Both the position numbers and the translations under genes were made by a program. A stretch of 64,000 nucleotides of DNA, taken from the NCBI GenBank assembly GCA_031772625.1, contig CM062811.1, forward strand, positions 645,930,820-645,994,819, in the 5' to 3' direction. Positions 32,330 to 45,472 of this stretch are shown here, in pieces (within the stretch, counting starts at the first letter, position 1; each line of letters opens with the position of its first letter). Under the pieces are notes generated by a model. It saw nothing but the letters and a program-made list of their open reading frames with translations, searched no databases and was not told where the DNA came from. The DNA comes from Pinus tabuliformis (taxonomy: Eukaryota; Streptophyta; Pinopsida; Pinales; Pinaceae).

Positions 32330-33620
32330 TATTGAACATCAATGTGCTTTTTCTTCGAATGATAAGCATGGTTCTTAGCCAAGAAAATTGCACTTTGATT
32401 GTCACAGTCTATCCTTATAGCTCATTGCACCAACCCCATACTTGAACACAATCTCTGCAACCAAACTTCTTCCTTGCTTGCATGAGTAGTTGCCCTGTAT
32501 TCAACCTCTGTAGTTGAAAATGCCTCTACATACTGCCTCTTGCTCATCCAACTGACTGCTCCTTCAAATAGATTAAACACATACCCACTTGTAGATCTTC
32601 TTTGATCCAGATCTCCAACCTAGTCTGCATCAAAAAAGCCAAAAATATCCAACACTTTGTCCAATCCTGGTCTTCCTTGGTAGCACAAACCATAATCACT
32701 AGTGCCACACAAATACCTTAAAACCCGCTTCACTGTTGTCTAATGGTCCTTCCCTAGTTTTTACATAAACCTACTCAATACTCCCACCGCATATGCAATG
32801 TCTAGTCTAGTGCAAACCATTGCATACATAAGGCAACCAACTACACTCGCATATGTAACACTAGACATATCCTCTTTGTATTCTTGTTTCATAGGACATT
32901 GTTCAACAAATAACTTTACACCTATAATGCTAGGAACCTTCACTGATTATATTGCATATTAAACCTCTGCAATATTGTCTCGAAATACTTCCTTTGGTTT
33001 AACCAGAGCTTCCTCTTTGTTCGATATTGCTTAATTTCCATGCCCAAAATATAGTTTGCAGCACCAAGATCTTTCACATTGAATTTGAAGGACAATTGTG
33101 TCTTCAAATCCTGGATAATTTATTTATCATTTCCAGTCAGCAACATATTATCCATTTCTGATATTATCAAATTTCTGATATCACATCCTTGTTACTTTTT
33201 TAGTCCATGCAAAGAATTTTTTAACTAGCATACCAGTTCTTTTTTATCCTTGGGTGCAAAGCCTTCAGGTTGCTTCATATAGATATCTTTTTACAAATCC
33301 CCATGAAGAAATGTTGTCTTCACATCCATCTATTCTACCCCAAAATCAAAATCAACAACAACAGATCAAATTAATCTAATAGAAGCTAACTTGGAAATAG
33401 GAAAAAAAATATCACCAAAATCAATTCTCGGCATCTGGGAATAACCTTTTACTACCAACCAAGCTTTGTATTTCTCCACCTTGTTTTTTGCACTCATCTT
33501 CTTAAACACCCATTTGCCGCCAATGGGTTTCCTTCCAACTAGAAACTCCACCAAATCCCAAGCCTCATTTTTGTCCAAAGATATCATTTCATCAACTATA
33601 TCCTCTTTCTAGATTTTGTC
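32330..33620 (-). pseudogene. Copia-2 reverse transcriptase and RNase H, degenerate
   Basis: Translated blocks in order down the minus strand: NEAWDLVEFLVGRKPIGGKWVFK and YKAWLVVKGYSQ (33587-33400), MDVKTTFLHG (about 33330), NSLHGLKK, then MDNMLLTGND where YVDDMLLTGND is expected (about 33150), so the catalytic pair is lost with some flanking sequence. Next come VKDLGAANYILGMEI (about 33070), TYASVVGCLMYAMVCTRLDIAYAVG (32870-32780), and RNase H pieces RRSTSGYVFNLFEGAVSWMSKRQ, EVEYRATTHA and IDCDNQSAIFLAKN (32610-32390). Many stops and frame changes. Confidence 0.9.
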
Positions 33621-34139
33621 ATCCTCTAAATCCACTGCCTCCCTGGTGGTTCCGGGATCATCATCAATAATAGATAAAGAAAAATTTGAACAGAAAGCAA
33701 ACAAAATATACCTTTCTAGCAACCTTCTTTCTTGAACTGATCTTCTCAAAGCTAAAGTTTGTGGCTCTTCCTTTTATGATTCTTGTTCTACTGTAGAGTC
33801 TGATTCTTCCTCCTTTAGCTAAAACTCTAACTTCCCAAGTTCCTTTGGTAGTACTTCATGTTTAATAATCTCATTCACTTCTCTAAACACCACATCTTAG
33901 CTGTACACAACCTTCATTGTTTATGGGTTCTAAATATTACAACCTTTTAAACCATCCTTATGCCTGATAAAGATGCACCTTTATGATTCACTATCTAACT
34001 TGGTTCTTTTATCCTTCGGAATTTTTACATATGCATCAAAATAAAAAACTTTATATGTTAAAGAGAGGGTTTCTGACCAGTCCATACCTCATGTGGAGTC
34101 TTATCCTCCAATGCTGATGAAGGTGATTTGTTAACCAGG

Positions 34140-34860
34140 CAAGATGTAGTATCCACTGCCTCTGCTCATAATTCCTATCCTAACCCGACACCATTGAGCA
34201 TGATTCTTGACTTTTCCATCAACGTCTTGTTCATTCTTTCTGTAACTCCATTTTTTTGAGGTGTGTATAGAGTAGCCTTCAATTGTGCTATACCACACTT
34301 CTTACATAACTCTCCAAATTCCTTCTTGCAGAACTCTCCACCATTATCTGTCCTCAACACCTTGATCTTCTTCTCTGTATGATTTTCCACCAGAGCCTTA
34401 AATTCTTTAGACCTATCAAAGACTTAATATTTCTTCCTTATGAAATATATGCAAGTATTCCTCAAGAAGTCATTTATAAATGAGACATAGTACATAGATT
34501 TACCTAGTGTTGGAACCGACATAGGTCCAAACACATCATTATGCACAAGCTCTAATACCCCTTTCACCCTCTTTGAACTGGAGGGGAAACTCACACAATT
34601 CTGCTTCCCATATACACCATGTTCACATAAATTGAAATCCAAAGAGAAATTATACACTTTCTACCATTCCATTACCATGCAATATTCAAAGGCCCTTCTC
34701 TCCAATATGTCCAAGCCTTTGATGCCATAGCATGACCTTTTCTACAGAGGCCACTATATTTTTTGCTTCACTTTTAGGAACCAAAGAACTGTTGCACCCT
34801 CGATAATAGTGATACCCAGAAGCTTGTACAAAGTTCCAATCTAAACTCCTGACATCAATA
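34140..34860 (-). pseudogene. Copia-2 integrase (pre-integrase and catalytic core)
   Basis: GAG-pre-integrase: MLWHQRLGHIGEKGL (34730-34690). Core: LELVHNDVFGPM (first Asp), FINDF.RNTCIYFI, then a break and VLRTDNGGEFCKKEF (second Asp) and TPQKNGVTERMNKTLMEK (Glu). All three DDE residues can be seen, but frameshifts near 34420 and 34660 separate them. Inserts element DNA into the chromosome in the family; not functional here. Confidence 0.88.
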
Positions 34861-36040
34861 TCAGTGCTCCCCAAACCATCTTGCAAGTATCTTTCTCGAA
34901 CATTGTTTTTACACATGCATCATCCATATTGCATACAGAAATCAGATTTCTAGCCAATGCAGGAATATGTAGAACACCAAGAAGTGTTATACTACTTCCA
35001 CCTTGCAACTTCAACTTGAATTTTCCGCGTCTAATGATTCTGGCATTCTTGTCATCCCCTAAGAAGACATGACCAACATCATATTTCTTGTATTCGCGAA
35101 ACCAATCCCTATGGGGAGTGAAGTGAAAGGATGCACCCGAGTTAATCAACCATGCCTCATGATCTACATGTGTACTTGAAGAAGAAGCCAAGTACACATC
35201 CTCACCTTCATCTGAGGTGGTTTTGGCCTCTGCAGAAGGAGTATCATCAGATCTCTTTCCTTTCACGAGAGCTTTACATCTACAATCCTTTTTGTAGTGC
35301 CCTTCTTTTCCACATTTCCAGCATACCTTTGCAGGTTTTCCTATAGATTTAGATCTCCCTCTAGATTTTGATCTCACACTTGAGAACTTATTTTTGTTTT
35401 TGTTCGAAGACTGTCCTCTTACAGACAAGGCATTTGGACCATTCTGGCTCTCCATATTTTTCCTTCTCATCTCCTTCGACAACAAGGATGAGACTATTTC
35501 ATCAAAATTCAAAGTAATTGTATTGCTACCTATAGCAACAACCAGACTATCCCACGAATCTGGTAGAGAAAAAAACAAATTGATGCACTTATCTTCATCT
35601 GAAATTTTTATATCAACAGATAACAATTGGCTTACCACAGTATTAAAGGCGTTTAGATGCTTTTTTACCGAGTCTATATCCTTCATCCTTAGGTTATACA
35701 ACTTTTTCCGTAGGAACAATTTGTTCACCAGAGATTTAGATTAGTACAAAGTCCCTAACTTGTCCCACAAAGCCTTCGATGTAGCTTCCCCTGATAAATT
35801 CAACAATACTGAATCTGAGATACACAACCGTATTGTGCTCTTTTTCTTTTAATCCAATTTCGCCTAGTTTTTTGCTGACATTTTCATTGGTTTAGTACTC
35901 AAATCTACTGCAATCCACTGATATTTATCCACCAACATATCCTCCATCTTGAGATTTCAAAAATGAGAATTTTTTCCATTGAATTTCTCAATCTCCAATC
36001 TTTCCACTATTCGCCATCCTTTTTCACCGCAAGAATCGAT
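34861..36040 (-). pseudogene. Copia-2 gag and protease
   Basis: Upstream part (36040-35729) translates to IEKFNGKNSHF, LKMEDMLVDKYQWIAV and TKALWDKLGTLY-like blocks with stops. The open part, 35728-34841 (295 codons), has the capsid UBN2-type region (LRMKDIDSVKKHLNAFNTVV), a basic linker, a CCHC knuckle CWKCGKEGHYKKDC, and the protease. There the catalytic DSG motif reads INSGASFHFTP, so the active-site Asp has become Asn. The C-terminus keeps LGVLHIPALARNLISV. The frame is unusually well preserved compared with the rest of the element. Confidence 0.92.
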
Positions 36041-36101
36041 CTCACAGATCTCCCACTGAACAGGGTCTACCACAGGCCCGAGAGAAACCTCTCAGCAGCA
36101 A

Positions 36102-36204
36102 AGACATCCCCTTGAAGCCAAAACAACTCTAATACTAAATGTAGGTTTTTCTTCAGACATCCCCTTGAAGCTGAAACAACTCTAATACTAAATGTAGGTT
36201 TTAA
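36102..36204 (-). repeat. ~51-bp tandem duplication across the Copia-2 LTR/PBS junction
   Basis: The block AGACATCCCCTTGAAGC, AAACAACTCTAATACTAAA, TGTAGGTTTT occurs twice (about 36102-36152 and 36153-36204). The unit spans the LTR terminus (36193) and the primer-binding site, which reads TTAGTATTAGAGTTG on the minus strand, a decayed tRNA-Met type. Confidence 0.85.
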
Positions 36205-36666
36205 CCCTGTAGAAAAATTACCTGCAAACGAATTCTTCAAACAAAAAATATAAAAAATGGTGAGAACATAAAACCAATATACATATATATTTTCCCATGG
36301 ATCCCAAAATCGGGACTACCAGATTTATTTTTCATTATATTCCTTTCAATGTTACAATACATATATATATATATACATGTCAAATCATTCATAAAACCCA
36401 ATCCATTAACCCTGGATTAGAACATAATTGTAGTTCCCTTGACTGAAGCTACAAAATACCATGGGCAAAAAACCATTGTGCCTAAAACCATGTGCAAAAC
36501 CCATGCACAAAACCATGGGTAGGTCCACCAACCATCTTTGGGACCATCCCCATCCTTGGGTCTGACCAATTATTATTGGATCCGCATAAAAAAAAATCTA
36601 CGGGGGTTGCTCCTGGCACAACATATAAAGCGTGGGGCTAGTAAAGAATATAACACACACCCAACA
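36193..36666 (-). repeat. Copia-2 5' LTR
   Basis: 474 bases, minus-strand TGTTGGGTGTG to CCTACA. Includes the (TA)n tract near 36362 and purine/pyrimidine blocks shared with the 3' LTR. Next to the AAACT duplication at 36667-36671. Confidence 0.9.
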
Positions 36667-37220
36667 AAACTCACATGGCTATAAAACTTAGAAACACCCC
36701 ATTTCTCATTACACTTCTCTTTGATCCCTCATCGGGAATGACAAAAAAAATATTAGATTATGTTTTCCCTATAATGTAAAAAATTCATATAAGATTATTT
36801 GCAGAATGTGAATCGGATTAAACAAAGGTAAACTCTGATTGAGTGTATAATATTGCATGAAATTGGAATAATTACAAAAATAAAATGTTTCCTACAAAAA
36901 TTACATAAATTAATATCATAGTTGAAATGTATTGGTGTGAAGTAAATTTTAACAAAAGTAAAAATAATTAGTATTTCACTCATACAAATTGAGTAAATTG
37001 ATATCATAGTTAAAATTGTGTTATTATGTATTTTTGATATATAAATTATGTAGATTAATTTCAGAGTTAAAATAATTTCTTGTGAGATTAAATTTGTACA
37101 AGTAAAAATTAATAAGTATTTTAGATATATAAATTTCGTAAATGGATATCACAGTTAAAATGTTTTTGTATTAGATGGAAATAAAATTATTAAGTGGTTC
37201 AAATTTATAAAGGAAAAACT

Positions 37221-37246
37221 AGATAGATAGATAGATAGATAGATAG
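37221..37246. repeat. GATA microsatellite
   Basis: About six copies of GATA inside segment B, absent from the matching part of segment A near 9745. Confidence 0.95.
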
Positions 37247-38250
37247 TAAAAACTAGGATAGATTCATCCAAAATCTGGATGTCCCAAATGTCTAGAGGGA
37301 TCAAATCTTTCGAGATGGAAATATCTTTTTGCATGCAAAACTTGAGGAAATGTTTGCATCTTTAAGATTTGATCCCTCTGGGTGTTTGGTAGATCTAGAG
37401 TTAATTTGATTTTACCATACGATCAAAAGCCATATAGCGAAATTTAATATCAAATCATTAAGATATTTGTAAAAAAAAATCTTAAAAAATAAACATAATT
37501 AAAAAATTCTAAACTTAATTTAATAAATCTTCATTAAAATATAATTCATTTAAAGAATTTATTATGAAATTCATCAAATTTGGAATTTACTTCCCAAATT
37601 CCTCCACATTGTTAGCTCCCATAGATGGAAATCTTTTTAATAAAATTGCGTATTCTATTAAAATTGTTTTAACCCTACTAAATTTACATTCAATTTTTTT
37701 CAATCTTAATAAATTGTGTATGCCATTAAAATTGTTTTAAAATCCAATCCTACTAAATCTACATTCAATTTTTTTAACTACTAGTTTAGTTTTATTATAG
37801 AAATTGAAATAGTGAATTAGGGTTTTTAACTACTAGTTTAGTTTTATTATAGAAATTGAAATAGTGAATTAGGGGATGTCACTGACATCGCATCCTCTGG
37901 AATCATGGATGTCAAAATAGAAACGCCAACTTCTATGTGGCATTCTGTTTACATATGATTTCAAATTGAAGAAATTCTTAATCTATGTGCATAATAGTGA
38001 TATTGGGTGCCACACCTAAGCAGATAATTCCCCTGCCTATATATATATATATATATATATTCCATTTTATGCCTCAACCTATTTTTGGAAGCTCTCAAAT
38101 CCAAATTTTCAAAACTGGGACTTACTAGTAAAAATGATCCTTTGAGTTGATATCAATATATATCACAAGGAAAGGAAGATCATCCCTTTCTTTTCTCAAC
38201 ATTCCATTAGAGATTGTTTCCCTTCCAATGCTCTTTAATGCATGTCAAAT

Positions 38251-41200
38251 GTAGGAAAAATGTTGAGAGTGGGGGAATCAGTATTTTTATTTGAAATTAA
38301 TATTCAATTTCTAATGTACAAAAGTGCACACAATTTTTCTTTAGAAAACTTCCGTGTGTACGCGGATTTAGTGAGTGAAAATCGTGTATATGCAAATTAC
38401 TATTTTTTCTATAATTTCCATCAATGATTAACTCATTGTATTATTAGCCATTCATTCCGCATTAATGATGAGTAGTAAAAGAAAATAGACCATAAGACAT
38501 AATCAATACATCAACACACACAGACACCAAGATTTGAGGTGGAAACCCATTTTGAGAGAAAACCATCATTGTTGTCATCTTTGACTCAATTCTTATTATA
38601 AAATAATATTCTTACATCTAGCACTAGCACATGCTCTTACCAGTATGAAAACTCCTACCTGTAGGAGGCTACAAGCTCCACAAATTCTCCAACTCCAATT
38701 GGAAGGAAGCTACTACTCCTTGTCAAGTTTACCAACTCCTACCAGAATGAAGCTCCTACCCCCTCACTGAAGGTTATGACCCTTAGCAACTTTGCAGACC
38801 ATATTTCAAAATTTTCATACTGGATCTACCTACATCAAACCAAATCATGTAAACCACCACCCACATTAACTGTAAACTGAATACCAAGCTACCAAACATT
38901 GATCAAGTTGAACCATTATATACTGATGTATTGGATCACTGAATATAAAATATACCTCTACAATCAATCAATAATCAAACCAATATGCCCATACCAATAA
39001 AATAATCATCAACCAGTCATAGATCAACCAAACCAAGAACCAAACTTTGATCAATCAATCAACATAATAATAATTAAGACATCCTTGACGAATAACAACT
39101 AATAACAGAAGATTCATTCACTCTCATAGCCAGAGAAACATTGCAAACTCAAATTAGTTCAGAATGTATACACAACTATCATTAAGATTATTAGCATATG
39201 TACATGATTGTTGAACATGAAACCAACATACATATCTCAAATCACTATTAGCTAGATCAGCCTCTCTACCAAACTTTCCCTATAGCAAACATAACTTCTG
39301 AATCCAACCAAATGAATAATCCACTATAAATTAAGTCGTTTCATTCTCTGCAACCTATGTATATATTCTCTTTGCATGGATAAGAACAATGTACATATCT
39401 GAAATCAATATTTATTAAACCCTGGTAGTAAACCTTTCATCACAATGACTTCATCAAGCTCTGTCAATCATCAACTAATAGCAGAAAGGACCATATTCAT
39501 CAATAAGAGACAACATTAATCAAACAACAATTATTCAAACTATATATATGACCTTTCGAAAGAAGATCCACATATGTACATGACATTCAGGAATGTAGAC
39601 AACATACATATCACAAAACAATTAGTCAGTCAACCATATATGAAAGGTGCAAAAAACATAGATAGATCTACTGCAAATAACTTCTACATAATCCCTACAT
39701 AAGCAAATTTAGACTAATCTGCAATCATGAAACATTACTAGATCACTTCATTTTCCCTCTAATATACCTGCAATACATTCATTAGTTTTCTCAAACAACT
39801 CCATATCTCTTATAGTTGATCCTCCTCCTTGCTCCTTGGTACACACCTATTTTAGATCAGATCATACATGAGTAATCTAATCAAATGCACGCCCAACTCC
39901 TTGATCTCCTTCTCCTTTTATAGTCATTTTCTTGCCAATACCACAGGAAAATACTTTCGTAATTGATGTCAGTAATTGTTAACGAGATCAAATGGATGTT
40001 ATCATCACAAAATTGTGGGGGATTACCATGGGAAAATCTCATGGTTTTCTATTTTCCATGGGTAGGTTCATGTATGTGACTCTTGTTTATTAAACTCATG
40101 TATGTATGCAATTTTTCTTCACATAGGTCATGTATACTTTTCCAACTTCACATTTTCATATTTTCTCAAGTTAAACCTGTGACAAGGATGCCAATGCACT
40201 TCCTCATTTACGCAATACATGTAGCAATATTCATGTCATTTGTAGCAGTTCTATAATCATCAAACACATCATATTATAACCAGGTTGACATTAAGGACAT
40301 ATTTGACATGCAGGTTGTCATCAAGGAAAACATAGTAGCCATAGTGCCAACAACCTTCCCCTTTGGACTTGAAGGCAACATCCTGCAAGCACCAAGACTT
40401 CTCTCCCACTTTGAAATCAAGGGAAAAGGGTAGAACCATGTTGATATAAGTACACCCCGTGTCATGATCAACACTATAAGTCTAATATGTTGATATGAAC
40501 TAAGAAGCACAACTACAAGATATCACCTTTCATACTAACCATGCTCCCCCTAAGCATATACAAGACCTTATAGATATATGCAAATACAAGGATTTACATA
40601 GCTATCAATAAGGACATATGACATATCCTGTAACCAATGAATTTGTGATCCGATGTTTACATCAATCATTGAAAATAATTGGGTTACATACAAGACATGA
40701 CTTGATCCCATTAGCCCATACATGATTGAACTTTACAATGTTTACAACATGGGTATTTTAATGGCCAAAAGATGATAACACATAGATTCATCATACAATA
40801 CATCCATCAAAAATAACATATAATATAACATTGATTAGTTTCCATGAGACTCGTCAACAACATATGTGAAGTCAAAGAAGATATGATTAATTAACAACAT
40901 GTCTAACAGTGAACAATCCATAACAATAAGCATGAAATATATCCTCCTCATCAAGTGCATTATGAAGATTGGTTTACAATATGAAAATAATTAATAAGGC
41001 ACCATCAATAACTTCAGCAGTTAATAACCAGGTAGTATATATGCATCATTGATAATTCATGACAGAGTGGAAGTAGCATATATATCTTCCAATAGTTCTC
41101 AAGAAACCATAATGCCAATGATGGGCCATTAGATGCATAGAAGATGCTCCTCCTGAACCAGTGTCAACTCTTCATAACCAAGTCTTGATCTCATTATCTT

Positions 41201-41619
41201 TTTCAAATGCAACATTAGTAACATATATATCCTTTTCATTAATGAATATGTAAACAAGAAATCCATCAAAGAAATAGATCAACAACATTAATAACATCTC
41301 GTAAACTCATCCTGAATTAGCCAAAAATCATCAATAGTTTGCAATAAACCAATGTCAGAACCAGAATTTCATAAAGGAACTGATGGAAACACAAGAAGTT
41401 CCCCTTGATTTTATGCTGCTCCTTCCTCACCATATAGAATAAACGTGGTTGACAAAGTTAAGAACCATGTACATACACGATTGTCCTTCATAAGAAACAC
41501 GTATACAATATAAAATGCTACCTTATGCTTAGCTAAAACTCCCCGTGAGTTCATATTTCCTTGTTGTGTTAAAATAATTAGCAGAGGGAAGAAACAAAAA
41601 TCATTTCCAACTATTGTCA
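38251..41619. other. AT-rich stretch, no gene seen
   Basis: No domain recognised. Imperfect repeats of about 185 bases lie at 39183, 39370 and 39555 (CATATGTACATGA and CAACATACATATC). This region should hold the 3' LTR of Copia-3, but I could not place its ends. The line near 38510 (CACAGACACCAAGATTTGAGGTGGAAACCC) resembles leader sequence common in plant copia LTRs. Confidence 0.4.
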
Positions 41620-42040
41620 AAGATACTCAAAATAATTGTATGGAAGAGGTTTGGTGAATAAATCTTCAATTTTTTCTTTTGAAGGAACATATTCCAACCT
41701 TATTTTCTGCTCCAAGGCTTGCTCTCAAATAAAATGATACTTTATTGGAATGTGTTTAATTTTTTAATGCTTGAAATAGTTTTGGAGATACTTATGACAT
41801 TTGTGTTTTCACAAAGAATAGGCACAGGTTGAGGACAAATGACTTGGATATCTTGTAGAGTTTTTATCATCTAAATAATTTGTGTACAAAAAGTAGCATC
41901 TACAACACATTCTGCTTCAGTAGTTAATAAAGCTATAGAAATTTTTTTCTTACTGAACCAAGAAACTAAATGTGGGCCCAAGTAAAATGATCCTCCTCTA
42001 GTACTTTTGCAATCATAAAAATTACCTACCTATTGACAAT
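41620..42040 (-). pseudogene. Copia-3 RNase H (detached C-terminal part)
   Basis: The minus-strand translation reads VGNFYDCKSTRGGSFYLG, PHLVSWFSKKKISIALLTTEAE, CTQII, MKTLQDIQVICPQPVPILCENTN and, near the end, LEYVPSKE-like and FTKPLP-like remnants. This is the end of a copia polyprotein of the type seen at 56345-59850, interrupted at 42041 by family-D LTR sequence. About 150 residues expected between the RT at 56345 and this piece are missing. Stops and frameshifts are frequent. Confidence 0.8.
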
Positions 42041-43859
42041 GTTGGAACCCACCAACATGCAAGGGGGTATCCCCTATGTGAAGTCCCAATTAGATTGCAC
42101 ATCGTTTGGTATAGGAGCCCTTCCAGAAATAAGGCCCGACTACCATTATTCTTAATGATTTTCCTTTGCTGCAATGGTTAGCACAAGAGAGTAATGTACA
42201 TGTACTTTTGAATGAACAAGTGAGTATGCCTTGTGAAATGTTCAATTGTAGAATGTATCAAGGTTCTTTCACCGAAGGGAGACAAAAGTGAATCTTTAAG
42301 AGAAGAGTAATAATACTAATCTAATAAAGACACATAAGCATATATATGAAGGAATCAATAAACAAATAGCAAAATAGTTCACATAGCAGTAAAGATAACA
42401 AAAAAAAATAAAACACATATTCAATAAGATGAGCATCAAATTCACTAAAATAGTTCAATTTCTTTAGTACAAAATAACAACAACAAACACTGTAAACATT
42501 CAAAGAGTAGTCTTACAACATTTACGATATACACATGAAAGTGTGTTGACTCAATGAGCTTCGAGTATTAAGTGAAATTTCCAAGATACATTGATACAAT
42601 GAACATCACTAACTCCAATAGTGATGCGTTAGAGCTACCATTTGCTCTCCAAAATAAATATCTTCCTCTCTAATGCATAGTAGGAGAAGCCAAGGTGAAA
42701 TTTCCTTTCTTCAACTATGAGGGTGTATATATAACAAATGAGGTGACTCTCCACCTCCCTTGTGACTCTTAGACTCCCCTCATGACTCTTGAGCTTCCAT
42801 CTAACTTTTCAAATTTTCAATGAGACTCTTTGAATTCTACATGACTTTTCACATTCTATAGGTGACTCTTGGACTTCCACTTTACATTAAATTTCTCATA
42901 TTATTAAAAATTACATAATTACATCTACAAATGATGTGGAAAATGATGAATCATATGACACCTTGACAAGACATGACATGACATTAATGACATGGACTTG
43001 ATGATGATGCGGCAATGTCAAGCCACTATTTTTGTTGTTATCTTTATGTCTTCTTGAGAGATGATATGTGCTCTTCCTCCTCCTCCTCCTTAAGGTTTGA
43101 AGATAAGGAGTCTTCACTATGATCTTGATCTTCCAACTTCTGTCGTAATTTGGTGTCCCTTCATCTTCTTGTTCAATGATCAACTTTTCTTTATAGCTTC
43201 ATAAGTGTCTTCTATCATAGTTTCCTTCTCCTTCTCTTCAATCATCATCCTATCATGTCAAGATATAGTACCTGCAATTGAAAATAACTCATGAGTATAT
43301 GACATCAGTATGGAAATATCCTAGTCTATCTTGCTTCATGAACATCATTTATTGAGTTGGAACTGGCTACTGGACAGGGGGAAGGGTCAGGGATTGCACA
43401 ATATGTAGTTCTAGAGGCTAGGAGTGAGGTGTTGATGCTTTTTATTGCACAATGTGCAATACTAGAGGCCGAGAAGAAAAAAATGCACATTTGAGAGTCA
43501 CAACGAGGCAAGCTTTCCCACTGTGACTACGCAATACGTAGTTCATGAGAGAGAGGGCTAGAGGATTGCATAGTTTCATAGTTCAAGAAGGCATGGAGGT
43601 AGACTGCTACTTGCAATTGCGTAGTGTAGAGGAAGAGGCTAACAAGGAGACATGATTACATAGTTGTGGAGGTGAATAGGTTGTCTTGAGCACTATGATT
43701 TTGTAGTAAACAACCATTGGAAGTAGATATTATGCATTACACAGTTCCAGGAAGAAAGGGTGCATGCTTGAGGCTTGCAACTATTCAATGTGTATCTCAA
43801 GAGGGCAGAGTGAGCTCCAGTTGGTCAAGCATGAGACTTTATGGAATTTCACTAAGTGT
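42041..43859 (-). mobile_element. Family-D LTR, minus strand
   Basis: Its outer end (42041, TGTTGGAACCCACCAACATGC) matches the reverse complement of 4045-4138. Its right 785 bases (43075-43859) match 55557-56341 at the same length. It has a TATA motif (42726-42734) in the same context as 3274 and the TTGCGCAA-like word array (43380-43830). No coding content. Confidence 0.65.
42726..42734 (-). promoter_or_regulatory. TATA box of the family-D LTR copy
   Basis: TTATATATA on the minus strand within GAGTCACCTC..TTGTTATATATACACCCTCATA, aligning with the TATA context at 3255-3300. Confidence 0.5.
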
Positions 43860-45168
43860 GGTATTAGTAAGGTAGAGATGAAACCAAGGTTGAAATTGAA
43901 CATGATCACACACTTAGAACCATTGACGACACAACATTAAACACTCAACACTTAGAATCAACATGGTCCCCTTATTGTGATGACAAAACAACATTATCCT
44001 CCAAGTGTGATACTTAGGATACACTTTGCAACGATAGTGACAATGCTAGTACGACAATGCATGAAACTTTTGGAATGAGTCTAATACATGTCTATATGAT
44101 AAATAAGACCCATACACACCAAAGTTTCATCTTGAAATGAACCATAACTCCACTTTTACAATGTGCGACACTTCCCATGCCAAAAGACGACACTTAAGTT
44201 TTCTTCACAAAGGGACTTGAAAAATTAGAGAACAAACATGTAATGTCTCTTACTACTAGAAATGATAGCTTGAAAGGTCAAGATAGGCTCCGAAATTTGG
44301 ATGTAGGCCAAAATTTTGGAGGGTGTTGTAGCATTGACAACACTTGGTGACACACAAGTAGAAGTCTAGCTTCTCTTCCTTGGTCCAAATTTTTGTGTAG
44401 GGTGTAGTTTCTCAGGAAGTATTGATTCATCATGTAGATTACTCTAGCTCCCCCATTTAACTCGATTATAGATATAGTCCCATTCATTCCTTTTCTTGGT
44501 TAAACACAATCACAAAGCTGGATATATCACAATAGTTTTGATCCAAGAGAAAGGTAATATAGTTACGAGTTTAATGATCAGATTATTTAGCATTCATCTT
44601 TGGTGTTGGTCCACTACTAGTGAGCCTATTTAGTACCTCGACAGAGCCACTGCAGGAACACAAGAATTTCTTTGCTTCCAGCAGGCCTATTCAATACCGA
44701 AGTTACTTGCTTCACCTCTCCACACAAAAAGCCTCTCTTCTTTTATTTTATTTTATTTATTTTCTTCTTTTAAGCTCATTGATATTTTATTGGTGCTTAT
44801 ATCACTATAGAAGAGGGATCCCAAGTAATTGAGAGAAGAAGAGGTTGTTCCTTTAGAGCAAATTATATATACCTATGATATTAACATAATCGTTATAGAT
44901 TTTCCTCTTACCCTTCTCTACTTAATTGGATTGGCGTGCAAAACACTGAATCAAAAGAACCGAGCTTAGAGATGAGGTTCCTAGAATAGATATGATCATC
45001 ATAGTTTTACACAAATAATTCCTTATGAATCAATTGTATTTTCCGTCGAAATATAATTGACCAAAAGGTATGAACCAAGAAAAGAAGAAGGATTGAGGGA
45101 TTAGCCAAATGTTGTAGTGTTACAAGGCCCTTTCCCATTTTACCACATGCATTAAAACCAAACCAAAT
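43860..45168. other. No gene seen
   Basis: Unassigned sequence between the family-D LTR and the plus-strand gypsy LTR; probably internal non-coding element sequence. Confidence 0.4.
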
Positions 45169-45470
45169 TGTTAGGTCCCTATAATACTAATGTATTCCCT
45201 CATCGTTACTAGTGTAGCCCCATTATTGTTATTATTGTGCCTCATAGAAGCCCACTATTGTTATTGTTGTTCCCTTACATTATTATTGTTATGTCGAATC
45301 TGATTATATTGTGACCCATTATACTCCTATATATAGAAAGGAGGTTTTTTCATTTGAATCATCCAAGAATTGTTCATTTTTTTAATGTAAAGGAAGTTTC
45401 CCCCTTGAGAGGCTGATTTTGAAGTCATTGATCTATATTTTCTTCTATTTTGGGAGCTGGTTGCGTAACA
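45169..45470 (+). repeat. Gypsy-1 5' LTR
   Basis: 302 bases from TGTTAGGTCCC to TTGCGTAACA, with inverted TGTTA...TAACA ends, a TATA box at 45329 and a tRNA-Met type primer site two bases after its end. Confidence 0.75.
45329..45337 (+). promoter_or_regulatory. Gypsy-1 LTR TATA box
   Basis: TATATATAG within CTCCTATATATAGAAAGG, about 140 bases before the LTR end. Confidence 0.6.
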
Positions 45471-45472
45471 TT

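Larger units (their letters stand above)
28035..36666 (-). mobile_element. Copia-2: Ty1-copia retrotransposon (with nested hAT)
   Basis: Flanked by a perfect 5-base duplication AAACT (28030-28034 and 36667-36671) inside segment B; segment A has the uninterrupted site near 9330. LTRs of about 475 bases begin TGTTGGGTGTG and end CCTACA on the minus strand. Order gag, protease, integrase, RT, RNase H is the copia order. Without the 3.6 kb hAT insertion it is about 5.0 kb, a normal copia size. The two LTRs differ at many sites (about 85 percent identity over the first 120 bases by eye), so insertion is ancient. Confidence 0.92.
26430..38250. repeat. Segment B: direct-repeat partner of segment A
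   Basis: Without Copia-2 and a SINE, about 3.1 kb aligns collinearly with 7845-14610. It begins near TTAGAAGCCTTATTCCAAAA (with a local duplication at about 26450-26520) and ends near CCAATGCTCTTTAATGCATG (38240), where A reads AAATGCTCTTTAATGAATG. Small internal differences include (TATAAT)n at 26835 and GATA repeats at 37221. Confidence 0.85.
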
